Source of the DNA: Janthinobacterium sp.
GTDB taxonomy: Bacteria > Pseudomonadota > Gammaproteobacteria > Burkholderiales > Chitinibacteraceae
Assembly: GCA_025360045.1 (NCBI GenBank)
Contig: JANYCY010000052.1
Location: forward strand, 62,001 to 126,000
Reading direction: 5' to 3'
DNA: 64,000 nucleotides
Every line of letters starts with the position of its first letter. Position 1 is the stretch's first letter. Below are positions 47,745 to 57,324 of this stretch, piece after piece. The notes under the pieces are model-generated. The model made no database searches, was not told the DNA's origin, and saw only the letters and a program-made list of their open reading frames with translations. The position numbers and the translations under genes were made by a program.

Positions 47745-48989
47745 TTGCATGAATTGGCCCAAATCGTGTTGCCCCGTAAACTCAGCCCCGTGTTACTTTG
47801 CACCCTGCTTGCAGCGTGTGCCAGCGCCCCTATTCCACCTGCGGCCATTACTACAGCAGCGGCCAGTGCGCCCGTCGCAATGACCGCCTCTTTGTTGCCC
47901 ACGCCCATCCCAATACCCGCCCCCGTGGCTCCGCCCCCTGTCATCGTGGCACCGCCTCTACCTGCGGCGAAGTCAATCAGCCAACTAGAAGCGCAAGTAC
48001 TGGTCGATAAATTGCTCCCCCTAAAGATCAAGGAACGTAATGGCTGGAAAAACGATTTAGTCGATGCCTTTACCGCGCTTAAAATCCCTTACACCCCAGA
48101 ATATTTTTGCGCCGTCATGGCCGTGATTGAGCAAGAATCCAGCTGGCAAGGCGATCCGCCCGTACCGGGCTTGGGTAAAATCGTCTGGAAGCAAGTCGAA
48201 GAAAAAGCGGGCAAATATCACATCCCACTCATTGCCGTGCAAACTGCCCTGCTCAAAAGCTCCCCCGATGGGCGCAGCTATAAGGAGCGTATTGACAAGC
48301 TACAAACGGAAGGGCAAATGAATGCGGTATTTGAAGACCTTGCTAACGACGCCAAGCGATTAAGCCTGCCTTTTAATATGAGCAACCCCATCCGCACGGG
48401 CGGCCCCATGCAAGTCAGTGTGGAATTCGCCGAAGGGCATGTGCGCGCTTGGCCTTACCCCTATGCCCGCCGCAGCAGTGTAAGAAATGAAGTATTTACC
48501 CGCAAAGGGGGCGTGTATTTTGGCACCGCCATCCTGCTGCAATACCCTGCACCTTACAGTAAGATGGCCTACCGCTTTGCTGACTTTAATGCGGGGCGCT
48601 ATGCCAGCCGCAATGCAGCCTTTCAAGCAGCGCTTAATAAATTAGCAGGAGATTCCATGGATCTAGATGGCGATTTATTGCGCTATGAAAAAGGCTACCC
48701 CATAAGCCAAAGCAGCGGCACCGAACAAGCCCTGCAAAAGCTAGCGAAGCGCTTAAATCTAAGTCATGAAGAAATCCGCCGCGATCTTTTATTAGAAAAA
48801 GTCACAGGATTTAGCCAAACAGCACTTTATCAGCGAGTATTTAACTTAGCGGGCAATCCTAGCCGTGAAGTCATGCCGCAAATTGATTTACACAGCCCCA
48901 AAATCACCCGCAAGCTCACCACCGAATGGTTTGCTAAACGCGTCGATGGCCGCTATCAAACCTGTTTGAGCCGCGCACCGGCAATTTAA
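47745..48989 (+). CDS. DUF1615 family lipoprotein
   Basis: A 414-residue predicted lipoprotein of the DUF1615 family. The signal sequence ends in lipobox LAAC (Cys25 from the 47745 TTG), followed by a Pro/Ala-rich stretch. The conserved domain starts near residue 95 with NGWKNDLVDAFTALKIPYT and EQESSWQGDP; that Glu-containing segment suggests a lysozyme-like fold, though no enzymatic role is proven. There is no in-frame ATG before the signal; TTG 47745, TTG 47754 or GTG 47766 are possible starts. Confidence 0.8.
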   Translation: MHELAQIVLPRKLSPVLLCTLLAACASAPIPPAAITTAAASAPVAMTASLLPTPIPIPAPVAPPPVIVAPPLPAAKSISQLEAQVLVDKLLPLKIKERNGWKNDLVDAFTALKIPYTPEYFCAVMAVIEQESSWQGDPPVPGLGKIVWKQVEEKAGKYHIPLIAVQTALLKSSPDGRSYKERIDKLQTEGQMNAVFEDLANDAKRLSLPFNMSNPIRTGGPMQVSVEFAEGHVRAWPYPYARRSSVRNEVFTRKGGVYFGTAILLQYPAPYSKMAYRFADFNAGRYASRNAAFQAALNKLAGDSMDLDGDLLRYEKGYPISQSSGTEQALQKLAKRLNLSHEEIRRDLLLEKVTGFSQTALYQRVFNLAGNPSREVMPQIDLHSPKITRKLTTEWFAKRVDGRYQTCLSRAPAI

Positions 48990-48995
48990 GACCAC

Positions 48996-49022
48996 AAAAA
49001 AGCCAGCATTGCTGGCTTTTTT
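48996..49022. terminator. Rho-independent terminator after DUF1615 gene
   Basis: AGCCAGC (49001-49007), loop ATT, GCTGGCT (49011-49017), with A-run before and T-run after, so it may also serve the minus-strand small gene. Confidence 0.85.
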
Positions 49023-49040
49023 AGTAGGGGGCGGTGAATT

Positions 49041-49265
49041 CTAGACGCCCGCCCCTGCTAGCAACTGCAGCGCCGCTGACGCGGAGGCCGGTAAGGCCAA
49101 GGGGAAAAACAAATGGCAAGTGATCACCATCCAAAGCACAACCACCACCAAGGACACGACCAGTTCAAATTTTTCTGAAAACACGAAACACCCCCTATCC
49201 ATCAGAAAACCCAGCTTCTGCACTTTTTTGACACCTCTTTGAAAGGCATCGCCAGTCTTTAGCAT
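49041..49265 (-). CDS. Small predicted membrane protein, unrecognised
   Basis: A 74-residue frame starting MLKTGDAFQRGVKK, with AGGTAGAG directly before the ATG at 49265. One strong membrane helix (about 37-58, LVVSLVVVVLWMVITCHLFF) and an Ala-rich end. It is short and unrecognised, but has a reasonable ribosome site and a terminator downstream. Could be spurious. Confidence 0.4.
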   Translation of the reverse strand: MLKTGDAFQRGVKKVQKLGFLMDRGCFVFSEKFELVVSLVVVVLWMVITCHLFFPLALPASASAALQLLAGAGV

Positions 49266-49455
49266 CTCTACCTTATTCCCAAGCCGCAATCACACCATGA
49301 CTTCACCTTTGAAATGTGGAAGTGCGACCACCTATTTACAAAAGCATTACAAAAATTTGTATATACAAATTTTATTCTTGTTTCTTTCTTTAAATATTAA
49401 GGGAGATCAAAGTTCTGCCGTAAGCTTTTAAAAAAATCAATCCAAGAAAATAAAC

Positions 49456-49587
49456 ATGACAGCCAAAACAGAATTTCTCAGCTTTGCCATCAAACAAGGC
49501 ATGGAAGCCGAAGCAGAACGCTGGATGAGTGTATTACTCGACAGTAAGGAAGAATGCATTACAATGTTTGCACATACAATGTCTTAG
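49456..49587 (+). pseudogene. Short ORF, possible truncated DUF6176-like gene
   Basis: A 43-codon frame (MTAKTEFLSFAIKQGMEAEA, then ERWMSVLLDSKEECITM) whose pattern of Lys-Gly...Trp-Met...Lys-Glu-Glu-Cys recalls the start of small DUF6176-type proteins, which are about 100 residues long. It stops early; a different frame downstream reads PELIALLQHIAAIEVGNV before a stop at about 49670. This looks like a decayed gene, but the family match is from memory. Confidence 0.35.
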
Positions 49588-49685
49588 CCATTAGTTGAGA
49601 AACACACCCAGAATTGATAGCACTCCTACAACACATTGCCGCTATTGAAGTAGGAAATGTGCCAGCTAAATAAAAAACCATTAGG

Positions 49686-51866
49686 ATGTTAGCTTGTTCG
49701 TTTTGCGGGCCACAGATCTTGAAAAATATCAAATTCCGCACATCCTGCATTTGTATTGTGACCATACTGCTTGCCGTTTTTCTATTGATATTAAATTTCG
49801 AACATAAAGCACAGCTATTAATCAAAGAATTCAACTCACCCACCCAACAAAAAATGCTAAAAGAAGTACGAGCGGGAAACAAGGAATTCAATTTTATAGA
49901 AAAAGCGATCCAAGACTATGAAACAATGCCGAACGCTGACAATTTACAAAATATAAAAACACAATTTACGATTTTTGCTCAACGTGTTGATAAATATAAA
50001 AACGGCGATTACGCCAGCTTATCTACCAACAATGCCCTATTTGCAGAACAATTACCACCGCTACTTACTTGGGTAGAAGAATACAAAATTCATTTTAAAT
50101 CAATTGATTCTATTAATATCAATACCATGCAGCTTTCCATGAAAGAAGCAGCGCCTCACTTACGTAAAGTGATCAATGCACTCGACGATAGAAACAATGA
50201 AATACTAGAAAAAAAGAAAAACCAGTTTTTATCGCTGATTCAATCTAGAGTCTTTCTCAACACCACCTTATTTTGTTTAATGTTAGGCTTTGCCTTATTA
50301 GCGTTACGTACTATTTGGCGCAATGAAAAGAGTTTAGATCAATTAAAAAAAGCAGAACAGCAAGCACTTGCCGCCAGCGAAGCAAAAAGTCTTTTTCTCG
50401 CCAGCATTAGTCATGAAATGCGTACCCCCCTGACCACTATTTTAGGCTATACCGAGCTTATCAAAAATGCAGGACTATTGCCGCCATTAGAAAATCAATA
50501 TTTAAACCACACTATTAATTCTAGCCGCCACTTACAGAATCTATTAGGCAATGTGCTAGATATGAGTAAAATTGAAGCGGGCCATATTTCTCATTATGAA
50601 GAAGATATATGCATCAGCACTTTAATTGCTGAATTAGAAGCCATCTTCAAGCCGCTTGCTCAGCAAAAAGGGCTGTCTTTACAGATCAGCGTTGAGCCCA
50701 ATATTCCTGAGTGTCTTTTTTTTGATGGCGGAAAATGGCGACAAATTATGCTTAATTTGCTTAGTAATGCGATTAAGTTTTCTGATTGTGGCCAAATAAA
50801 TGTTCGTCTTTCTTGTCAACAAGCCGCAAATGGCGCCCTCTACCTGCACGCCACCGTCCAAGATCAAGGAATGGGCATTGATGCCACAGAAGCAGCCATG
50901 GTATTTAAGCCTTTTGTTCAAACACAAAGCGGCTTAAAAAAAGGCGGCACGGGATTGGGGCTAGTGCTTAGCAAAGAATATGCACAGCATATGGGAGGCA
51001 GCTTATCTTTTAGTAGTCAGCTGGGTATCGGCAGCGAATTCACAGCGATTGTGGCCGCAAGAGTGGGACAAATGCAACATACCCACCCAGAATTTAAACA
51101 CGCAGATTTATCTAATCTAAATATTTTACTTGTTGAAGATCAGGCGATTAATCGTGAATTAATGCGCAATATTCTCAGTACGGCAGGCGCAAACATTATC
51201 GAAGCAGAAAACGGCCATATCGCACTTGATTTGCTTGCAATAAATCCACTCATTAATGCTTTAATTATTGATCGAAATATGCCTGAATTAGATGGCTTAC
51301 TCACCATTGAATTAATGAGAAAAAATGGATTTTTCTTACCTACACTGATGGTCAGTGCCGGATTACAACCCAGCGAAGAACAAATGCAAAAGGTCGGCCT
51401 CAAGGCATGGTTAAGCAAGCCCTTTAGCGCTCAGGATTTAATCAACTCCATCGCAAGGGTTTACAAAAGCCAAGGATTAAATGATTTACCTATCTCTGAA
51501 AGAGTACACACCCCCAGCACCGCCCACATTGTTAACAGTTTATTTAATCCTGAAGCACAAAAATTTCTTGGCCTTAGCCCCCATCGGTTTTCAATATTAA
51601 GCCACAAAGGCATGGCAAGAATTGCAGAAATTCTACAAGAGCTAGGCCAAAAAGGCGGCGATGCTGACTTTATTTTAGCCCACGCGGGCAAAGGTATTGC
51701 TTTGCAAATTGGTGCTGAACGACTTGTCATTGCACTAGAGAAAATTGAAGAGATGCAAGGGGTTTTCACTGAGCTTCAGCTTACGGAGTTAAATATTTTA
51801 TTAATGGCCACAAAAGAATCTATTCTTCAATACGAAAAGCACCATCAATTAGATATGCAAAACTAA
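49686..51866 (+). CDS. Hybrid sensor histidine kinase with receiver and HPt domains
   Basis: A 726-residue inner-membrane phosphorelay protein. Two membrane helices (about 17-37 and 190-210) bound a helical periplasmic sensor domain. Dimerisation domain with His243 (ASISHEMRTPL), ATPase domain with N-box NLLSNAIKF (357-365) and G-box GTGLGLVLS (421-429), receiver with Asp529 (IIDRNMPE) and Lys578, and a C-terminal HPt domain with His666 (AHAGKGIALQIGA). The full His-Asp-His relay is present, so an external response regulator is expected; none is adjacent. Signal unknown. Confidence 0.9.
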   Translation: MLACSFCGPQILKNIKFRTSCICIVTILLAVFLLILNFEHKAQLLIKEFNSPTQQKMLKEVRAGNKEFNFIEKAIQDYETMPNADNLQNIKTQFTIFAQRVDKYKNGDYASLSTNNALFAEQLPPLLTWVEEYKIHFKSIDSININTMQLSMKEAAPHLRKVINALDDRNNEILEKKKNQFLSLIQSRVFLNTTLFCLMLGFALLALRTIWRNEKSLDQLKKAEQQALAASEAKSLFLASISHEMRTPLTTILGYTELIKNAGLLPPLENQYLNHTINSSRHLQNLLGNVLDMSKIEAGHISHYEEDICISTLIAELEAIFKPLAQQKGLSLQISVEPNIPECLFFDGGKWRQIMLNLLSNAIKFSDCGQINVRLSCQQAANGALYLHATVQDQGMGIDATEAAMVFKPFVQTQSGLKKGGTGLGLVLSKEYAQHMGGSLSFSSQLGIGSEFTAIVAARVGQMQHTHPEFKHADLSNLNILLVEDQAINRELMRNILSTAGANIIEAENGHIALDLLAINPLINALIIDRNMPELDGLLTIELMRKNGFFLPTLMVSAGLQPSEEQMQKVGLKAWLSKPFSAQDLINSIARVYKSQGLNDLPISERVHTPSTAHIVNSLFNPEAQKFLGLSPHRFSILSHKGMARIAEILQELGQKGGDADFILAHAGKGIALQIGAERLVIALEKIEEMQGVFTELQLTELNILLMATKESILQYEKHHQLDMQN

Positions 51867-51911
51867 ATAAATCATCATGATTAATTTACTCACGGTTACG
51901 GAGAAATACGA

Positions 51912-52690
51912 ATGAACTTTACCCTCATCGCCTTACTCTCTAGCGCAGGTATATTTTTTGGGATGTTGCTATTCTCAGAAATAGGCCGGCGTCTTGGCTT
52001 AAAACAATTAAAACACGATGCAAATGGCCTAGCCAGTGGCGTGGGTGCAGCGGAAAGCGCGGTATTTGGTTTGCTCGGCCTCGTCATTGCCTTTACTTTT
52101 TCTGGCGCGGCGTCTCGCTTTGAAGATCGCCGCCATTTAATCACCCAAGAAGCCAATGCCATCGGCACCGCCTACCTGCGCATCGACTTACTGGCCAGTG
52201 ACGCACAGCCAGAAATACGTGCGCTCTTTCGCCGCTATCTGGACTTACGCACGGCCAGCTACCAAAATGCAGAAAACACCGCTGCCCTCAAGACCAAACT
52301 AGACAATACGGCAGCCTTACAAGCAGAAATATGGCGTAAAACACTCACCGCCAGCCGTAAGCCTAATGAGCCTGTTTCCAGTGCCACACTACTTATTCCC
52401 GCATTAAACGACATGATTGATATCACCACCACCCGTGCAATGGCCACGCAAAATCATCCTCCCTTTGTGGTGTTTTATTGCTTATCGGCCTAAGCCTAGT
52501 GGGCGCGCTCTTGGTGGGCTATGACATGTCCGCAAACAAAGAGCGCAGCCTGCTGCACACCCTCGCCTTTGCCGCCATTATGTCGCTTGCTCTCTATGTC
52601 ATCATCGATCTAGAGTTTCCACGCCTTGGCCTCATTAATATCAACGCTGCGGATCAAGTTTTAGTAGAGCTACGTCAAACCATGAATTGA
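51912..52690 (+). pseudogene. DUF4239 (bestrophin-like) membrane protein gene with a frameshift
   Basis: Two frames together make one DUF4239-like protein of about 259 residues. The first (51912-52493) has N-terminal helices and the ESAVFGLLGLVIAFTFSGAASRF signature region, then NAIGTAYLRIDLL. It runs out of frame near 52465-52480, just before the expected helices. The second (52478-52690) supplies LLIGLSLVGALLVGYDMS and IIDLEFPRLGLI. One inserted base near 52470 would join them. Either a real inactivating deletion or a sequencing error. Confidence 0.8.
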
Positions 52691-52932
52691 TCAAGGCTAA
52701 GCCTTACTGACGCAAGCTACACTCAAGAGAAGGGGCCATCATGCTTCCTTTATAACGTCCGCTGCTTCGGCAAAATACGTTCATAAAACGGACACAAGCC
52801 ACTGGCGCCTTAAATTAGACGCTTAATCTTCTCTGACGGCTTTCTGTCGCAAATTCACAAAATATCATGACAGCTCTTTAAGATAGCGAGCGTAAACCGC
52901 CTATTCGCTCAGCCCAATATTCAGGAGCCATA
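52691..52932. other. Intergenic region, 242 bp, no gene seen
   Basis: Holds the promoter region of the 52933 outer-membrane gene; AGGAGCC lies just upstream of its ATG. No repeat from elsewhere in the window was recognised. Confidence 0.35.
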
Positions 52933-53811
52933 ATGTTTAAATTATCGCTGTTCACGCTATTACTTGCATCGATTAGCTTTGCCCACGCTGCCACCCAGAT
53001 CGACATGACCCTAACGCCACTTGGCACCCCTCAATTTGATTTTGATAATGGGGGCCAAGCCCGCTTAGAAAGCCTGCAAGCTAACTTTGGCGTCAATCAC
53101 GACTTGAATCAGCAGCATAATCTTGGCTTGAATATTCAGCTTGCCCGTGAGAAATGGTACTTTGAACAAAGCCCATGGAAAATAGCCGAGCCTTGGCAGC
53201 AATTAGAAAGAGTGACTTTTTCTATGCCCTACCGTTATACCAGCCAAAGTGGCTGGTTTTACTCTGTGACGGCTGACGCCAGCAATAGCAAAGAGAAGAA
53301 TGCCGAAGCCAAAGAGAGCTGGATTTACGGTATGAACGCCTCTGTAGCGCACGCTTTTTCACCTACGTTATTGCTCGGTGTGGGCGCTGGCGTGTATCGC
53401 CAATTAGAAAAAACATCGGGTTTTCCTTTCTTAATTGTTAACTGGAAAATCACCCCCAACCTGACCCTGGCTAATCCATTCACGGTTGGCCCCGTTGGCC
53501 CTGCTGGGTTAGAACTAAGCTGGGGCTTTACGCCACAATTTGAGATTGGCGTCGGTGCGGCTATGCGTCAGTTTCAATATCGCCTAGCCAAAAACAACCC
53601 TCTCGCCCCAGATGGCGTATTAGAAGAGCAATACGTACCGGTCTTTTTGCATGCCGCTTATAAAATCCAGCCTAACTGGCGACTCGATGCTTACACAGGC
53701 CTAGCCGCAGGCGGTAAGTTCACCATTTTGGATAAAAATGGCAATGAATTAAATAATGAAAAAGCCAAGAAAATCCCCTTCTTTGGCTTTGCCGTGAATG
53801 GCCGGTTTTAA
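52933..53811 (+). CDS. Predicted outer-membrane beta-barrel protein, family not recognised
   Basis: A 292-residue protein with a clear signal peptide (FKLSLFTLLLASISFAHA) and amphipathic beta strands to a C-terminal Phe (FFGFAVNGRF), typical of a BAM substrate. Strands include VTFSMPYRYTSQSGWFYSVT, LGVGAGVYRQL and IGVGAAMRQFQYRL. Not obviously related to the barrel protein at 43814-44782. Single gene with its own terminator. Confidence 0.75.
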   Translation: MFKLSLFTLLLASISFAHAATQIDMTLTPLGTPQFDFDNGGQARLESLQANFGVNHDLNQQHNLGLNIQLAREKWYFEQSPWKIAEPWQQLERVTFSMPYRYTSQSGWFYSVTADASNSKEKNAEAKESWIYGMNASVAHAFSPTLLLGVGAGVYRQLEKTSGFPFLIVNWKITPNLTLANPFTVGPVGPAGLELSWGFTPQFEIGVGAAMRQFQYRLAKNNPLAPDGVLEEQYVPVFLHAAYKIQPNWRLDAYTGLAAGGKFTILDKNGNELNNEKAKKIPFFGFAVNGRF

Positions 53812-53861
53812 GCTGTATCCACGAGTAATCGCTTAACAAATATATTACAGAAAGCATGCAG

Positions 53862-53887
53862 AGGAGAGCGGATTGACTCCGCCTCCT
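53862..53887 (+). terminator. Probable rho-independent terminator after the 52933 gene
   Basis: AGGAG plus GCGGA (53862-53872, one bulged A) pair with TCCGC plus CTCCT (53878-53887), followed by TATTTTTA. Confidence 0.6.
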
Positions 53888-54004
53888 TATTTTTACTTTA
53901 ATACCATATAAATTATTAATAATTGCGTAAGTAAATCAATAACGGGATACTTGACGACACTTACAAATTGATCTTTCTGCCTATAAAGTAAATCATATAA
54001 AGCC

Positions 54005-54970
54005 ATGACCTTAGCAAATCAAATGCACCACCACCGCCCCATTCAAAGCAGCGATCAAGCCCTTATCTGGGATTTACTCCACATCGCCTTGTGGGATCCG
54101 CCACCCGCTGGTTTACGGCCTAAAGAAGTGCTGGACGATGAGCGCGTGCGTATTTATGCGGCAGATTGGGGTAAGGATGGCGACGTGGGTGTCATGGCTT
54201 TGCTTGGCACTCAAGCCATTGGCGCTTGCTGGATGCGGCTGTTGCCCAAGCAACAAGGCTTAGCATGGATTAATGAAGCAACGCCCCAACTCGCTATCGC
54301 TCTTTTTGCTGATTTTCAGCAGCAAGGCTATGGCGAAAGCCTGCTGCGTAGCACGCTAGATGCCGCTCGTGCAGCAGGATATCGGCAGGTATCGCTAACG
54401 GTTCACCCACAAAACCCAGCGAAATCTCTTTATGAGCGTTGTGGTTTTCAGAAAGCGGGGCAAAGGAGAGACTATCACCTGATGCTCTGTAAGCTCGCCC
54501 CGCTTCCTGCACGCTTACCCCATTCTGTGCAGGTTTTTTTATATCGAGAAGATCACGGTCAGCGACATTGGCTACTGCTTCAGCGCCATGCAAGACCTGA
54601 TTTAGCTTTGCCAGATTTCTGGCAAGGCGTTTCTGGTGCAATGGAAGCGGGCGAAAGCAGCTGTGATGCTGCCTTGCGTGAAGTATGGGAAGAAACGGGC
54701 CTGCGTCTACCGAACATCACCGACACTGGCTTTAGTCACCACTACCCAATCAAGCCAGAGTGGAGAGCCGCTTACGGCGCAGAGCCAAATGATGTAACCG
54801 AGCATATTTTCTGTGCCCAAATCAATGCCGAGCCCACACTTTCGGCCGAGCATAAACACTGGGGCTGGTATCCCTTTGAAGCCGCGCTTGAAATGCTTAG
54901 CTTTGAAAACAATGCAAACTGCTTAAAAGCAGCACAAGCCTGCATCGCACACCCAGAGAAAACCCCATGA
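54005..54970 (+). CDS. GNAT acetyltransferase fused to a Nudix hydrolase
   Basis: A 321-residue fusion. Residues 5-165 form a GNAT domain with the acetyl-CoA loop region QQQGYGESLLRSTLDAARAAG and a VHPQNPAKSLYERCGF segment. Residues about 170-320 form a Nudix hydrolase with an intact Nudix box: Gly, then Glu, then REVWEETGL (about 211-233). The Nudix part resembles dihydroneopterin triphosphate pyrophosphatase (NudB), which is inference. It overlaps the methyltransferase gene (ATGA), so the two are probably coupled. Substrates of neither domain are known. Confidence 0.85.
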   Translation: MTLANQMHHHRPIQSSDQALIWDLLHIALWDPPPAGLRPKEVLDDERVRIYAADWGKDGDVGVMALLGTQAIGACWMRLLPKQQGLAWINEATPQLAIALFADFQQQGYGESLLRSTLDAARAAGYRQVSLTVHPQNPAKSLYERCGFQKAGQRRDYHLMLCKLAPLPARLPHSVQVFLYREDHGQRHWLLLQRHARPDLALPDFWQGVSGAMEAGESSCDAALREVWEETGLRLPNITDTGFSHHYPIKPEWRAAYGAEPNDVTEHIFCAQINAEPTLSAEHKHWGWYPFEAALEMLSFENNANCLKAAQACIAHPEKTP

Positions 54971-55779
54971 ATATCAACACGTCCGAGCAATTTTTAATTG
55001 ATTTTCACAACCAACACCCCGGCATTACATCGCATGCTTACCAAGCGCTGAGCGCGACTATGGGCGGGCAGCATTATGCTTCGTCTTACGAATGCCTCGC
55101 AAAAGATGTGGCGACCGATGCCACCGTGCTTGATTTAGCTTGTGGCGATGGTTTTTTGCTTTCTCTTTTAAGTGCTCACACCCTCATCGGCGTCGACATG
55201 AGCGAAGGCGAGCTGGCTGCCGCTCAGCAAAGACTAGGCAATCGCGCCACTTTGCACCACGGCAAGGCGCAATCTCTGCCTTTAGAAAATCATAGTTGTG
55301 ATGAAGTGTTGTGCCATATGGCCTTGATGCTAATGGATCAGCTTGATGATGTGCTGGGCGAAATTCATCGCGCGCTTAAACCTGAGGGCCGACTCTCTTT
55401 TATCATTGGCACGGCAGCGCCAGCCAGCGCGGTGATGGATGGTTATATAGCACGGCTGCGGACCCTTTATAAGCACGAAAGTTCAAAAGCACTGCGCTTT
55501 GGCGATCATCGCCTTGGCAAGGAAGAGGGCATAATCAGCGCGCTATCGCCTTATTTTTCCCAGATTAATATTGAGAAAATAACCCTTAGCCGCCGCTACA
55601 CGCCTGCTGAGATTTGGGCATGGTTTGAGGGCTGTTATGACTTGGCATTTTTAGCCAGCGAGCAGCGCCAGCAATTTCATGACGAGTATTTACTTGAGCT
55701 AGCGTCGCTGTGCGACGCAGATGGAAAAATTGAGTTTTTAGATGCGATGCTGCGGGTGAGTTGTGTTGCGAATCATTAA
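54967..55779 (+). CDS. Class I SAM-dependent methyltransferase
   Basis: A 270-residue protein with the Rossmann-like SAM fold: motif I VLDLACGDGFLL, motif II IGVDMSEGELAAA, HHGKAQSLPLENHSCDEVLCHM and ALKPEGRLSFI. The helical C-terminal part is substrate-specific and unrecognised. Translationally coupled to the GNAT-Nudix gene. No target can be named. Confidence 0.87.
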   Translation: MNINTSEQFLIDFHNQHPGITSHAYQALSATMGGQHYASSYECLAKDVATDATVLDLACGDGFLLSLLSAHTLIGVDMSEGELAAAQQRLGNRATLHHGKAQSLPLENHSCDEVLCHMALMLMDQLDDVLGEIHRALKPEGRLSFIIGTAAPASAVMDGYIARLRTLYKHESSKALRFGDHRLGKEEGIISALSPYFSQINIEKITLSRRYTPAEIWAWFEGCYDLAFLASEQRQQFHDEYLLELASLCDADGKIEFLDAMLRVSCVANH

Positions 55780-55800
55780 TCAAATCCCGCTACGAAACCT

Positions 55801-55833
55801 CGTCATTCCCGCGTGTCTTTGGCGGGAATGACG
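55801..55833. repeat. dRS3-like half repeat (copy 3)
   Basis: CGTCATTCCCGC, nine-base loop, GCGGGAATGACG. It is the first hairpin of the 74-bp elements at 25397 and 43667, here closed by its own GACG end, making a solo palindrome. Confidence 0.75.
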
Positions 55834-55902
55834 ATTTAATGAGTCCATCCTGAATAAGTGCTTAGGCATAAATGATCTTACATTTTATAAAAAATGCTTT
55901 TT

Positions 55903-55974
55903 TATAGGGTGTACAACGACGAAGTTGTTGCGCACCAAGGGCGGTGCGCAAGAAAAGCATTTGCACACCCTATA
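55903..55974. repeat. TATAGGGTGT palindromic repeat, copy C
   Basis: TATAGGGTGT at 55903-55912 mirrors ACACCCTATA at 55965-55974. The reverse complement of the interior matches copy A at 18261-18331 (CGTCGTTGTACACC and TTCTTGCGCACCG blocks). It lies between the convergent methyltransferase and HmuY-like genes. Confidence 0.75.
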
Positions 55975-56030
55975 AAATCGCCTGTTTTTACATTAAAAAA
56001 TGCATCGATATGATGCGGAATTACTTATTT

Positions 56031-57281
56031 TTAAGGCTTAGGCTGAATATCAAACTTGAATGTCCAAGTTGCTACGCTCTTTGCATTACTTGGATCTGCA
56101 TATTTAATATCCATTAAATGCACACGGGCAAAACTATTTCCTTCCGCAGAGCGAATCATTGTTGCCGCCTCTGGGTTGGCTTTTTGCATATGTGCTGCAG
56201 CTAAACCTGCCTTAGTCGCTGCAGTCGCTTCGCCATAATAGGTATACCAGCCGTAATCTAATACGGGGTAATTACCTTTAGTCGCAGGGCTCAGTGGTGA
56301 AGCACTTTTATCGCTTAGCCATTTTTTTGGTTTTGCTGGCACTGTATCTGCCGTAGTCAGTAATACACGGGTTTGTTCTAGATTCTTTATATCCGTAAAT
56401 TTGGCAGCAATCACTTTGCCATCTGCGGTATAGAAACCATCCGGCATTGCCGCCACAAAGCCACCTAGCGGCTTAGCTGCAATGCTGCTATTTAATTTCA
56501 TGCTATTGCGATTAAATGCGATATGCCATGGGCCTGTTTCTGTACTCAACGCATTTTTTGCTAAATCAAAATATGCCCAATCTTTAGTCGCATCAATCGT
56601 TGCATTTAATTCATTATTTGTGGCGCGATCTACCCAGCGAATCGAAGGAAAGCCAGATTCAGCACCACCCTTGCCACCGTAATAACCCGTCACTTGCAAA
56701 GCAAATTTTCTAGCCGCAGGATTAGTGCTGTCTTCAGAAATAACAAACACATTAAAATTAGGGCTGAGTTTATGATCCCCAGCTAAATCATACTCAAAGG
56801 CTGCCGATTTAATGCCATTGCTGCCGGTAAATACGCCTTCCGCATAATCTTTGATATAGGAATTGGTATCCAGCGCACCGTTTATAGGATCTGTCATCCC
56901 ATTGAGCCATTTTTGCAAATCTGCCCATTTACTATCAAAAGGGCTACCTAGAGCACCGCCTTTGCCTGCGCCGCTGGTGCCGCTGTTACTAAAAAAGCTA
57001 GTACTACGGCCATCATTTTTTGCTTTGAAATCCCAAGTTTCGCCAGCGCAATCTGCGGCTTTTTGAGTGTCGATATCAAAACACAACTCCCCTCCTTTCA
57101 CATCAAAAGCCACATCCCACGTCGCATTTTTAGTAAAGCTGGAAACAGGCGCAGGAGTGGGCGTAGGTGACGGGGTAGGCGTGGGTGCAACGGCCGCGTC
57201 ATCGCTACCCCCGCAAGCGCTCAACAATAAAGTCACCGCAAATAGAGAACCTGCTAATGCTAAAGATGGCTTAATAATCAT
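56031..57281 (-). CDS. HmuY-like heme-binding lipoprotein (tandem domain)
   Basis: A 416-residue predicted lipoprotein: lipobox LSAC with Cys23, a PT-repeat linker (about 33-45), then two HmuY-like segments. The first has TWDVAFDVKGGELCFDI and FFSNSGTSGAGKGG; the second WAYFDLAKNALS followed by WHIAFNRNSMKLNSS. HmuY proteins bind heme at the cell surface and pass it to a TonB-dependent receptor. It lies 43 bp downstream of such a receptor on the same strand. Heme ligands cannot be assigned. HmuY assignment is by pattern, moderate confidence. Confidence 0.75.
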   Translation of the reverse strand: MIIKPSLALAGSLFAVTLLLSACGGSDDAAVAPTPTPSPTPTPAPVSSFTKNATWDVAFDVKGGELCFDIDTQKAADCAGETWDFKAKNDGRSTSFFSNSGTSGAGKGGALGSPFDSKWADLQKWLNGMTDPINGALDTNSYIKDYAEGVFTGSNGIKSAAFEYDLAGDHKLSPNFNVFVISEDSTNPAARKFALQVTGYYGGKGGAESGFPSIRWVDRATNNELNATIDATKDWAYFDLAKNALSTETGPWHIAFNRNSMKLNSSIAAKPLGGFVAAMPDGFYTADGKVIAAKFTDIKNLEQTRVLLTTADTVPAKPKKWLSDKSASPLSPATKGNYPVLDYGWYTYYGEATAATKAGLAAAHMQKANPEAATMIRSAEGNSFARVHLMDIKYADPSNAKSVATWTFKFDIQPKP

Positions 57282-57324
57282 TTTTTAAACTCCCCTGTTT
57301 ATTTTTAAATAACAACGAACTAAC

